Source: Sphingomonas sp. 1F27F7B
Lineage (GTDB): Bacteria; Pseudomonadota; Alphaproteobacteria; Sphingomonadales; Sphingomonadaceae
Direction of reading: 5' to 3'
DNA: 53,999 bases
Assembly: GCF_005503355.1 (NCBI RefSeq)
Contig: NZ_SCMK01000030.1
Coordinates: 1 to 53,999, forward strand
The position numbers and the translations under genes are program-made. Under the pieces are notes generated by a model. The model saw nothing but the letters and a program-made list of their open reading frames with translations. It searched no databases and had not been told where the DNA came from. How positions within the stretch are numbered: the first letter of the stretch is position 1; each line of letters starts with the position of its first letter. This document shows, in pieces, positions 27,064 to 33,785 of this stretch.

Positions 27064-27158
27064 CCGATCGGCGGGTCGGCGCATTGTTTGGCGAACCCGT
27101 GGGAATAGGATTTGGGCGTCGGCCAGCATTGGGCGACGGAGAGATTCAGGAGAGGAAG

Positions 27159-28247
27159 ATGAAGGGTTTCAACGAATTCCTGCGCACGAAACGCGGGACG
27201 GTGGCGGCGGGAGGGATATTGTTGGCGGCGGTCGGTATCCTGAGCATTCCGGCCAATGCGCTCAAATATGCGAAGCCCGAGCACAAGGTGCAGCCCGACA
27301 AGCGGATTCCGTTCTGGAATCCCGGCCCGGTCGAGGTCGAGCCCGAGGAGGAGCTGAACGTCGTGGGTGCCGACGTGATGGACGAAATGACGCTCGGCTG
27401 GGTCAAGATGATGCGCAGGGCCTATCCGCGGTTGAGCGTCACCATGGAGGCGCGCGCCTCGGGCACGGGCGGGCCGGCGCTCACCAGCGGGACTGCCGAG
27501 CTGGCGCCCGTCGGCCGCGAGCTGCTGCCGGCCGAGGAGGCCGGGTTCGTTGCCAAATTCGGCTACAAGCCGACCGCGTTTCGTGTCGCGACCGGCAGCG
27601 TCGGATCGTTGGGCAAGACGGCCGCGTCGATCATCATGGTCGACAAGGACAATCCGATCAAATGCCTGAGCATGCAGCAGCTCGACAACATCTACTCGCG
27701 TACGCACAAGCGCGGCGGCACTGCGATCGCCAACTGGGGCCAGCTCGGACTCGCCGGCGCCTGGGCGAGCCGGCCGATTCATCTCTACGGTCTGAGATCG
27801 CCCAACGGCATCGAATGGTATTTCAAGCTCGAGGTGCTCCAGGGCGGCGACTATCGCGATGGCATCCGGTTCGTGAAGGGCAAGGGGTTCACCCATGCCT
27901 TCAACGTGGCCGCCGACGACATGAGGACCAATCCCGGCGGCCTGACCTATGCGCTGATGGCGAACCTCCAGCCGAACACGCGCGTCGTGCCGCTGTCGCG
28001 CGAAACCGGCGGCAAGTGCGTGCTGCCGACCACGCAGAGCGTCTATGACCACAGCTATCCGCTCAGCCGTTACGTCTATATCTACGTGAACCATAAGCCG
28101 GGCACGAAACTGCCGCCCAAGGTCAAGGAGTTCCTTCGCGCGGTGCTGAGCCGCGAAGGGCAGCAGCAGGTCTCCAACGATGCGGTCTACCTGCCGCTCC
28201 AGCCGGATGTCATACGCGAGGAACTCGCGAAGCTCGACACGATGTAG
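27159..28247 (+). CDS. PstS-like periplasmic substrate-binding protein
   Basis: Exported protein of 362 residues. The N-terminus has a basic start and one hydrophobic stretch (TVAAGGILLAAVGILSIPAN). Binding-fold motifs: ELNVVGADVMDEMTLGWVKM, EARASGTGGPALTSGTAELA, DKDNPIKCLSMQQLDNIYSR, WGQLGLAGAWASRPIHLYGL, and FLRAVLSREGQQQVSNDAVYL. SGTGG in the first lobe recalls the PstS loop, but the second-lobe RxDxSGT segment is replaced by RSPNGIEWYF. AGGAGAGGA precedes the ATG at 27159, which therefore beats an upstream in-frame start. It is the last of six related proteins between 12.9 and 28.2 kb, none with ABC partners. Confidence 0.85.
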   Translation: MKGFNEFLRTKRGTVAAGGILLAAVGILSIPANALKYAKPEHKVQPDKRIPFWNPGPVEVEPEEELNVVGADVMDEMTLGWVKMMRRAYPRLSVTMEARASGTGGPALTSGTAELAPVGRELLPAEEAGFVAKFGYKPTAFRVATGSVGSLGKTAASIIMVDKDNPIKCLSMQQLDNIYSRTHKRGGTAIANWGQLGLAGAWASRPIHLYGLRSPNGIEWYFKLEVLQGGDYRDGIRFVKGKGFTHAFNVAADDMRTNPGGLTYALMANLQPNTRVVPLSRETGGKCVLPTTQSVYDHSYPLSRYVYIYVNHKPGTKLPPKVKEFLRAVLSREGQQQVSNDAVYLPLQPDVIREELAKLDTM

Positions 28248-28451
28248 CTGTCCCGCCCGGGAGCTTGGCCGTGGCTCCGTCCCGGGGGCTGCGGCCTCGC
28301 CTTGCGCATCAATCTGGACGTAATGCTCGCGTGACGAAGGAAGCGCCTCGCCGATCCGCCGAAACCGACGAACGCGAGCGTGATCCGGCGTGAGGCGAGC
28401 GTAAAATAGGCGCGGCGCTTCAATGAAATCCGGCGGGCATGGCGACCGGGC

Positions 28452-28772
28452 CTATGTCCGAGATCGTCGGGCCTGGCGGAACAGCCGGGCCAGCACGATC
28501 GCGTTGTTGACGGCAATGGTGAGAAAGGCGCCGATCAGCCCGAACATCAATCCGGCTCCCAGATCGGTGGGGAGCCATAAGGACAGACCTGCAAGCGCCA
28601 GGGCACCGACGGGATAGAGCAGATCGAATGCCCGGGCGTGCCGCTTCAACAGGAAGCGCCACAGGCGATTCTCTTCCTCGACCGAGTTCCCGAACCGCGA
28701 AGTCGCATAGCGAGTGGACGCGAAGTCGAATGCCGCGAGGAGCAGGAAGAGGATTTGCGGCACACAGGTCAT
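28452..28772 (-). CDS. Small integral membrane protein (DUF5658-like)
   Basis: A 106-residue protein with three hydrophobic segments: PQILFLLLAAFDFASTRYAT (~5-22), LLYPVGALALAGLSLWL (~51-67) and a long one around GLMFGLIGAFLTIAVNNAIV (~75-97). The pattern of a first helix ending in D-F-A-S-T, then EEENRLWRFLL, resembles small DUF5658-type membrane proteins. The chosen ATG 28772 starts directly at the first helix; the frame is open further upstream but without membrane-protein character. It overlaps no other gene and sits between a plus-strand binding-protein gene and the autotransporter. Function unknown. Confidence 0.65.
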   Translation of the reverse strand: MTCVPQILFLLLAAFDFASTRYATSRFGNSVEEENRLWRFLLKRHARAFDLLYPVGALALAGLSLWLPTDLGAGLMFGLIGAFLTIAVNNAIVLARLFRQARRSRT

Positions 28773-28917
28773 GGGGGGCGATCCTTCACGTGCAGAGGGA
28801 CCTGCTGTCCATCCATCGCATTTCTCGCGTAACCTGCACCGGGGCCAATGGCTTGTCGTCCGGGTGCGGTCGCGCGGAAGGGGCGGGCCGGCGGAAGGCA
28901 TGCCGGCCCGGAGCGGA

Positions 28918-31248
28918 TCAGAAACGAAACCGCATGCCGCCCGACAGCTGGAGATCGTTGCGCCCATCGCGTCCGACAGTTCCTCCGGCACCGAGCTGAA
29001 ACCCCATGTTTCCGGCGTCCACATCGATTCCGCCGCGAAGCATCGTCCAGTTGCGATCGATCGGCGCGGCAGCGAAGCGCATGGCGGGGCCGGCAGCGTC
29101 GAGCCGGGCGGTCCAGTCGGGGCTGCTTTCCGCTATGGTGCGGACGCGAAAAGCCTCGACGCTCGGCCGGATCATAGCCGTACCGATCGCGAATTCGCCG
29201 GCGATCGATATGCCGGCACGCGCATCCAGCCGATACGATCGCCGATCGTCGATCGAGAGGGAAAGGAGCGATCCGCTCTCCTGGAGCCGGTCCACCGCAT
29301 TGCGGGTGAAACGCAGGCCGGCGATCGGAGCGACCCGCAGCTTGGTACCCAGGGCATAACCAAGGCTGCCGTCGATCACTGTGCCGAATCCGGAGCGCCG
29401 GCCTCGCGTCGTGCCCAGGTCGAGCCCGTCGATCGCAAGGTCTCGGGTCGTGCTGATTCGCTGCCGCGCGAAGGTGGCGCGAAGGTCGCCGAACAGGCCG
29501 TCGGCACCGTCATAGGCAAGCGCAAGGCCGATCTGGGGCGACGTCAGCCGTGTCGAAGCCGCGCCGCCATTGGCTTTTGCGCGTGCCTTCGCATAGCCGA
29601 ATGCGATGGCTGCCCGCAGATTCTGGCCAAGCGGGCCGGCAAACCCCCAGGTCGTGGCCCAACCCGATATGTCGCCGGCCGACCCCGTCGTGCCGGCGAC
29701 GGCGCGGCCACCCAGCGAACCGCCGGCGAGGAAGGCGCGCCAGCCGGCCTCGCCTCCGGCGGATCGGCCGCGCAAGGCATTGCCGCCGATCGACAGATGC
29801 ATGTCGAGATGGCCCAGCATCGCTTCCATGGGTGCGGCGGACAGGCGATCGATCATCCGGCTGTCGTCGGGGGCGATCCGCTCGGCCAGTGCGGAAGATT
29901 GCGCACGGGTCAACTCTCCGAAGGTCTGGACGATCGGAGAAGCCTCGCCGTTCGCCGCGGCGCATAGCGCGTCCACCGCGCCGAAGACCGCGGCCTGGTC
30001 GCTCGAGCCCGCAACCATGACGCCGAGACGAGCCCGCTCGGCCAGCTTCATCATGAAGGCCATGTCCTGTCCTGCGCCCAGGGCTTCGAAGGGGTTGAGT
30101 GCGCTGTTCGTCGCGAGCACTGCGCCGACCCCGGCGTCGGGAACCAGGAAGGTGACGGCCGAACCGGCCGGCATGTTGCCGGTGAAGACATATGCGGTCC
30201 GAGCGCCCGCGCGAATCTTCTCGATCCCGCCAAAGCCGTACTCGCCGACCGGCTCGAAGAGGTCGCGCAGCGCGGCGTTGGAGGCAAGCGATTGCTCGAG
30301 GCCCATCGACGCGCGGAGCAACTGTTGTTCGACCCGTGCGAATGCCGGCATGCTGGCCACCATGCCGCCGCCCGAATTCACTGCCGCCGGCACGCGGATC
30401 ATGGCTGCGTCCGGTACTTGGGCGGGATCGTCGATCGTGAGGATCGAGCCATCCTCCATCGGAAAATGAAGTGACGGATTGTTCGGCCCCAGGTCGAGGG
30501 CGAGACCGAACGTTGCCGAAGCGCCGACGCGACCGAAGACCGATTCCACCCCCGCCTGCTCATAGGGGCGCCCCGCCAGCCGCTCATAGATCGTGCCGAG
30601 CACGACGAAGCTGGCGTTGGAATAGAGCTGTCCCTTGCCCGGCGCATAGGCAGGTTCGTTCTGGAGGAAGAATTGCGTGATCTGGCGGCGCTGCTCGACG
30701 GCGTTGCCGTGCATCCCGTTCAGCGCATCGATCATCGCCGCGGTGGGGCCGGGGTCGGTGCCGTTGAACGAGCCGAGCCCGGCGGTCATCGTCAGGAGTT
30801 GCCGCACGGTGACATCGCGGAAGGCCGGCTGCATCGCGGACGCCATATCGGGCAGCAACGTGCCGATCTGCGCATCATAGGACAGGCGCCCCTGGTCGAC
30901 CAGCTGCGCCAACGATATTGCAAGCATGTGTTTGGTGTTCGACGCGAGGTTGAAGCGATCGTCCGCCTCCAGCGGCACCTGGGTATTGAGGCTGCGCACG
31001 CCCGCGGCGGCGCTCGCGACGATGCCGTCCTTGTCGAATACCGTCGCGGCGATGCCGGGCGTGCCGTTCGTCGCGCTGGCGCTCTTCTGGAACGCGCTCA
31101 CCATGCGCTCGAGGCCGCGCGTCGAGACGCATCGTCCCGTCGGATATTGTGTCCGCGCCTGTGCCTGTGCCTGTGCGAGCATGGGCATTGCCACGGCAAT
31201 CGCCATGCAACTCGGTCCGAGCAGTCTGGCCCATGGTCTCGTCTTCAT
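28918..31248 (-). CDS. Serine beta-lactamase/esterase-like autotransporter
   Basis: A 776-residue exported protein. The signal peptide (cleavage near AQAQA) is followed by a class C beta-lactamase/penicillin-binding-like domain (~35-430) with the SxxK motif SNTK in FNLASNTKHML and the YxN motif in LYSNASF. The usual third motif (HxG or KTG) is not evident: the equivalent region reads YVFTGNMPAGSAVTF. The C-terminal ~270 residues form an autotransporter beta-barrel (GWATTWGFAGPLGQ onward) with the terminal Phe of outer-membrane proteins (GMRFRF). The catalytic domain should therefore be displayed on or released from the cell surface. Esterase, peptidase or D-amino-acid amidase activity are possible; beta-lactam hydrolysis is not implied. 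Confidence 0.85.
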   Translation of the reverse strand: MKTRPWARLLGPSCMAIAVAMPMLAQAQAQARTQYPTGRCVSTRGLERMVSAFQKSASATNGTPGIAATVFDKDGIVASAAAGVRSLNTQVPLEADDRFNLASNTKHMLAISLAQLVDQGRLSYDAQIGTLLPDMASAMQPAFRDVTVRQLLTMTAGLGSFNGTDPGPTAAMIDALNGMHGNAVEQRRQITQFFLQNEPAYAPGKGQLYSNASFVVLGTIYERLAGRPYEQAGVESVFGRVGASATFGLALDLGPNNPSLHFPMEDGSILTIDDPAQVPDAAMIRVPAAVNSGGGMVASMPAFARVEQQLLRASMGLEQSLASNAALRDLFEPVGEYGFGGIEKIRAGARTAYVFTGNMPAGSAVTFLVPDAGVGAVLATNSALNPFEALGAGQDMAFMMKLAERARLGVMVAGSSDQAAVFGAVDALCAAANGEASPIVQTFGELTRAQSSALAERIAPDDSRMIDRLSAAPMEAMLGHLDMHLSIGGNALRGRSAGGEAGWRAFLAGGSLGGRAVAGTTGSAGDISGWATTWGFAGPLGQNLRAAIAFGYAKARAKANGGAASTRLTSPQIGLALAYDGADGLFGDLRATFARQRISTTRDLAIDGLDLGTTRGRRSGFGTVIDGSLGYALGTKLRVAPIAGLRFTRNAVDRLQESGSLLSLSIDDRRSYRLDARAGISIAGEFAIGTAMIRPSVEAFRVRTIAESSPDWTARLDAAGPAMRFAAAPIDRNWTMLRGGIDVDAGNMGFQLGAGGTVGRDGRNDLQLSGGMRFRF

Positions 31249-31359
31249 TCGTCATTCCCCGGAAATGGATTGGCGAATGCGGAGTCGAGCGGATGCGTCG
31301 AGTTTCAGTGCAGGTGGCGTGGACAATCGGCGATGTTCCGCCGGCGCTGGCGCCCGAGA

Positions 31360-31825
31360 CGATCAATGCGTGTAGCGTGCCGCGCCACGCAGGCGCGCGC
31401 GGCGCGTAGCTTGCTTCCGCGATGCGGCGGACATCGCTGCGCTCGTTCGCCCCACCCAGCGAGGTCCGCCACTTCGCCGCGACTCCTTCGCGATCGCGAA
31501 CCCGTGCCAATGTCCGGGCGTTCTCGGCATCCGGAGAAGCGGCAAGATCGAGCGCCAGCCGGTCGATGCCGTTCTCAATCGTCGCGCGCGGCCCATTGGC
31601 GATTCCCTCGAACGCTTCGAAGCGCCGCGCGAGCAGCGCGATATCGCCTTCATGCACTGCCGGATCCGCAGATGCGCCGGGGAAGAGAGTGGCAAGATGC
31701 CATATCGCCGCGACCTTGCCGGGCCGCCGGGATCGATGCGGATCGCACGGCCTCGCATCTGGTTCGGCAGCATGTAGGAGCCGGCATTGCCACCGACAAA
31801 TGCGGAGGGACTGGTGCCCCGCGCG
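31360..31825 (-). pseudogene. Probable decayed gene fragment downstream of rtcR
   Basis: The minus strand reads as protein-like text in two frames that join if one base is restored in a G/C run near 31715: FVGGNAGSYMLPNQMRGRAI then RIDPGGP, followed in the next frame by KVAAIWHLATLF then HEGDIALLARRFEAFEGIAN and LGGANERSDVRRIAEA. No start codon of good quality precedes it (it runs back into the rtcR end) and no stop follows before the autotransporter gene. I do not recognise the family. It may be a truncated, frameshifted relic. The rest of the ~580-base gap 31249-31825 holds nothing else I can support. Confidence 0.35.
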
Positions 31826-33430
31826 TCACGCGAGGGGCTGCGCCAGGCTGGACCAATCCAGTCCGAACCGTGCCAGATATTTGCGCAGGCGATCGGCATC
31901 GTTCGCCGATGTCCGCCGGGCGCGCGAGACCGCGAAGAGCACGCGGCCCGCTTCCGACAGCGAGCGGCTTTTCCGGCAGATCCGAACCGTCTCGGCAAGC
32001 TGCACGCGGTCGAAGGGATCGATTTCCGCCAGCACGTCCGGTGCCAGAATTTCCGTCAGCAGGTCGGCGCCGCCGTCACGTTGCGCGGACCACAGGTGCT
32101 TCAGACGCTCGATCTCGGCCGCGACGCACTCCATGTCGATGCGGCCCTTGGGGCTGAGAGTCGCCATGCGGGTAACGCTGGCCGCGAGATCGCGGAAATT
32201 GCCTGGCCAGGTGGCGTCCGGGCCGGTCGCGAAGGCGAGATAGCGCTGGCGCGCCTCCTTGTTGAAGCTGGCGCGATCGCCCTCGCGCTCGGCGAAGCGG
32301 TCCAGCTCGTAATCGAGATTGGGCTCGATGTCTTCGCGCCGCTCGGCGAGGCCGGGCAGCTGGAAGGTCCACAGGTTGAGCCGCGCATAGAGGTCGTCGC
32401 GGAACTGGCCGGCGGCCACTGCCTCGCCCAGGTCGCGGTTGGTGCCGGCGATCAGCTGAAACTCCGATGCCGCCTCCTTGTCCGAACCCACCGGCAGGAA
32501 GCGCTTGTCCTCGATCGCGCGCAGGATCATCGCCTGCTCGTCGAGCCCCAGCTCGCCGATCTCGTCGAGGAACAGCATTCCCGTGTCGGCTGCGCGCAGC
32601 AGCCCCGGCCGGTCGGCGACCGCACCGGTGAATGCGCCCTTGCGATGGCCGAACAGCGCGGACATCGCGCTATCGCCCTTCAGGGTCGCGCAATTCACTT
32701 CGACGAATGCGCCGGCGATCTGGTGCTTGAGGCGCTTCAGCTCATAGATGCGGCGCGCAAGCTGGCTCTTGCCCGCTCCGGTGGGGCCCATCAGCAGGAT
32801 CGGCGCCTTCGAGCGCAGCGCCACCCGCTCGATCTCGTCAATCATGCGGTTGAACGTCACGCTCTGCGTCTCGATGCCGGATTTCAGGAACGAGGTACTT
32901 TCCTGCGCGGCAACGGCAAAGCGCGTGGCGATGCTGTCGTAGCGGGAAAGGTCGAGGTCGATCGCCGTCCAGCGCCCCGGCGCGCCGCCGTCCTCGCCGC
33001 GCTTGGCCGGCTGGGTCTGGAGCAGCCGCCCGGGCAGGTAGCGCGCCTCGGTAAGCAGGAAGAGGCAGATCTGCGCGACGTGCGTGCCCGTGGTGATGTG
33101 GACCAGATAGTCCTCGGCATCGGGATCGAAAGGCTCGGCCCGGGCAAAGTCGAGCAGCTTGCCATATACTTCCTCGAAGTCCCACGGATCGCGGAGATCC
33201 AGGCGGCGCAGATCGACTCGCGTCTCGGGCGACACCGACCGGATATCCTCGGCGACATATTCGGCGAGGCGGCTGTGCAGGCCGCCATGAAGCAGGATGA
33301 AGCGATCGACGCGCAGGTCTTCGTGCATGGTGAGCGCGACCGAGGGACGCCATTTGCTCCAGCGCGACGGGCCGAACTTGCTCGCATCCAGTGTCGAACC
33401 GAGGAATCCAATGACGTTGAGCGGCTTCAT
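31826..33430 (-). CDS. rtcR: RtcR, sigma-54-dependent activator of the RNA-repair operon
   Basis: Bacterial enhancer-binding protein of 534 residues, full length for RtcR. The N-terminal CARF-like RtcR domain (~1-180; HITTGTHVAQICLFLL) senses RNA-damage products; in enteric bacteria tRNA fragments have been implicated. The AAA+ domain has Walker A GPTGAGKS (215-222), the sigma-54 contact loop GAFTGA (265-270), and Walker B MLFLDEIGEL. A short C-terminal DNA-binding region follows. ATG 33430 gives the standard start MKPLNVIGFLGSTLD. It is divergent from the rsr-rtcB-rtcA unit, whose upstream region has a sigma-54 promoter and palindromes. Confidence 0.96.
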   Translation of the reverse strand: MKPLNVIGFLGSTLDASKFGPSRWSKWRPSVALTMHEDLRVDRFILLHGGLHSRLAEYVAEDIRSVSPETRVDLRRLDLRDPWDFEEVYGKLLDFARAEPFDPDAEDYLVHITTGTHVAQICLFLLTEARYLPGRLLQTQPAKRGEDGGAPGRWTAIDLDLSRYDSIATRFAVAAQESTSFLKSGIETQSVTFNRMIDEIERVALRSKAPILLMGPTGAGKSQLARRIYELKRLKHQIAGAFVEVNCATLKGDSAMSALFGHRKGAFTGAVADRPGLLRAADTGMLFLDEIGELGLDEQAMILRAIEDKRFLPVGSDKEAASEFQLIAGTNRDLGEAVAAGQFRDDLYARLNLWTFQLPGLAERREDIEPNLDYELDRFAEREGDRASFNKEARQRYLAFATGPDATWPGNFRDLAASVTRMATLSPKGRIDMECVAAEIERLKHLWSAQRDGGADLLTEILAPDVLAEIDPFDRVQLAETVRICRKSRSLSEAGRVLFAVSRARRTSANDADRLRKYLARFGLDWSSLAQPLA

Positions 33431-33541
33431 GCTTATACAATAGGATAAATATCGATCCGTGGCGATAGGAGAATCCCATTTCACCAGGGAGCACAGAAAT
33501 CGGGCCTAGGCGGATTTCTGAATTAAAAGCTATCAATATCA

Positions 33542-33569
33542 GATTGTTATAAGAATCACCTTGGGTGAT
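33542..33569. promoter_or_regulatory. Candidate RtcR upstream activator sites
   Basis: Two adjoining palindromes lie just upstream of the sigma-54 promoter: GATTGTTATAAGAATC (33542-33557, one non-pairing position per arm) and ATCACC-TTG-GGTGAT (33555-33569, perfect). They sit in an AT-rich stretch between divergent rtcR and the repair operon. The first lies 22 bases upstream of the -24 element, closer than many enhancer sites. Assignment to RtcR is inferred from position. Confidence 0.5.
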
Positions 33570-33578
33570 CCGCGAAAT

Positions 33579-33594
33579 TGGCACGTGTCCTGCG
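33579..33594 (+). promoter_or_regulatory. Sigma-54 (RpoN) promoter of the RNA-repair operon
   Basis: TGGCACGTGTCCTGCG matches the -24/-12 consensus TGGCACGnnnnTTGCA with the invariant GG (33580-33581) and GC (33592-33593) at the required spacing. Transcription should start near 33605 and read through a leader hairpin, the tRNA-Pro-like sequence and rsr. RtcR encoded divergently is the matching activator. Confidence 0.85.
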
Positions 33595-33649
33595 TAGCAT
33601 ATGGGCGTCGGACAGGGCGGTCGAACATCCTGAGCCGGCGGCGGAATGC

Positions 33650-33677
33650 GGGGCGGCCGGAATGGGCTGGCCGCCCC
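33650..33677 (+). promoter_or_regulatory. Leader hairpin in the RNA-repair transcript
   Basis: GGGGCGGCC and GGCCGCCCC form a perfect 9-base-pair stem with a 10-base loop, 45 bases after the predicted start and 12 bases before the tRNA-Pro-like sequence. No T-run follows, so it is not a simple terminator. It could protect the 5' end or mark a processing site. Confidence 0.4.
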
Positions 33678-33689
33678 CGGGAAATTTCA

Positions 33690-33767
33690 CAGGGCGTAGC
33701 TCAGGCTGCGCAGAGCGCCCGCCTTGGGAGCGGGAGGTCGCGGGTTCAAATCCTGCCGCCCTGACCA
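33690..33767 (+). tRNA. tRNA-Pro(UGG)-like sequence in the rsr leader
   Basis: A complete cloverleaf of 78 bases with encoded CCA: acceptor CAGGGCG/CGCCCTG, D stem GCTC/GAGC, anticodon stem CCCGC/GCGGG with loop CTTGGGA (anticodon TGG, Pro), five-base variable loop, T arm GCGGG-TTCAAAT-CCTGC. C1-G72 and A73 agree with bacterial tRNA-Pro identity. The D loop AGGCTGCGCA lacks the usual adjacent G18-G19, so the elbow contact may be impaired. It lies between the sigma-54 promoter and the rsr start (18 bases downstream), so it would be co-transcribed with RNA-repair genes. It could be a working tRNA, a repair substrate, or a mimic that binds Rsr, RtcB or RtcR. Confidence 0.7.
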
Positions 33768-33785
33768 GAGTTGAGGAGTTGGACG

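Noticed and set aside
12896..28247. Calling the cluster a phosphate (pst) uptake locus
   Set aside because: No pstC, pstA, pstB or phoU is present and the phosphate-ligand segment is not visible in the proteins.
28918..31248. Annotating the autotransporter as an antibiotic-resistance beta-lactamase
   Set aside because: The barrel fusion and missing third motif make esterase- or peptidase-like roles at least as likely; resistance is not supported by sequence alone.
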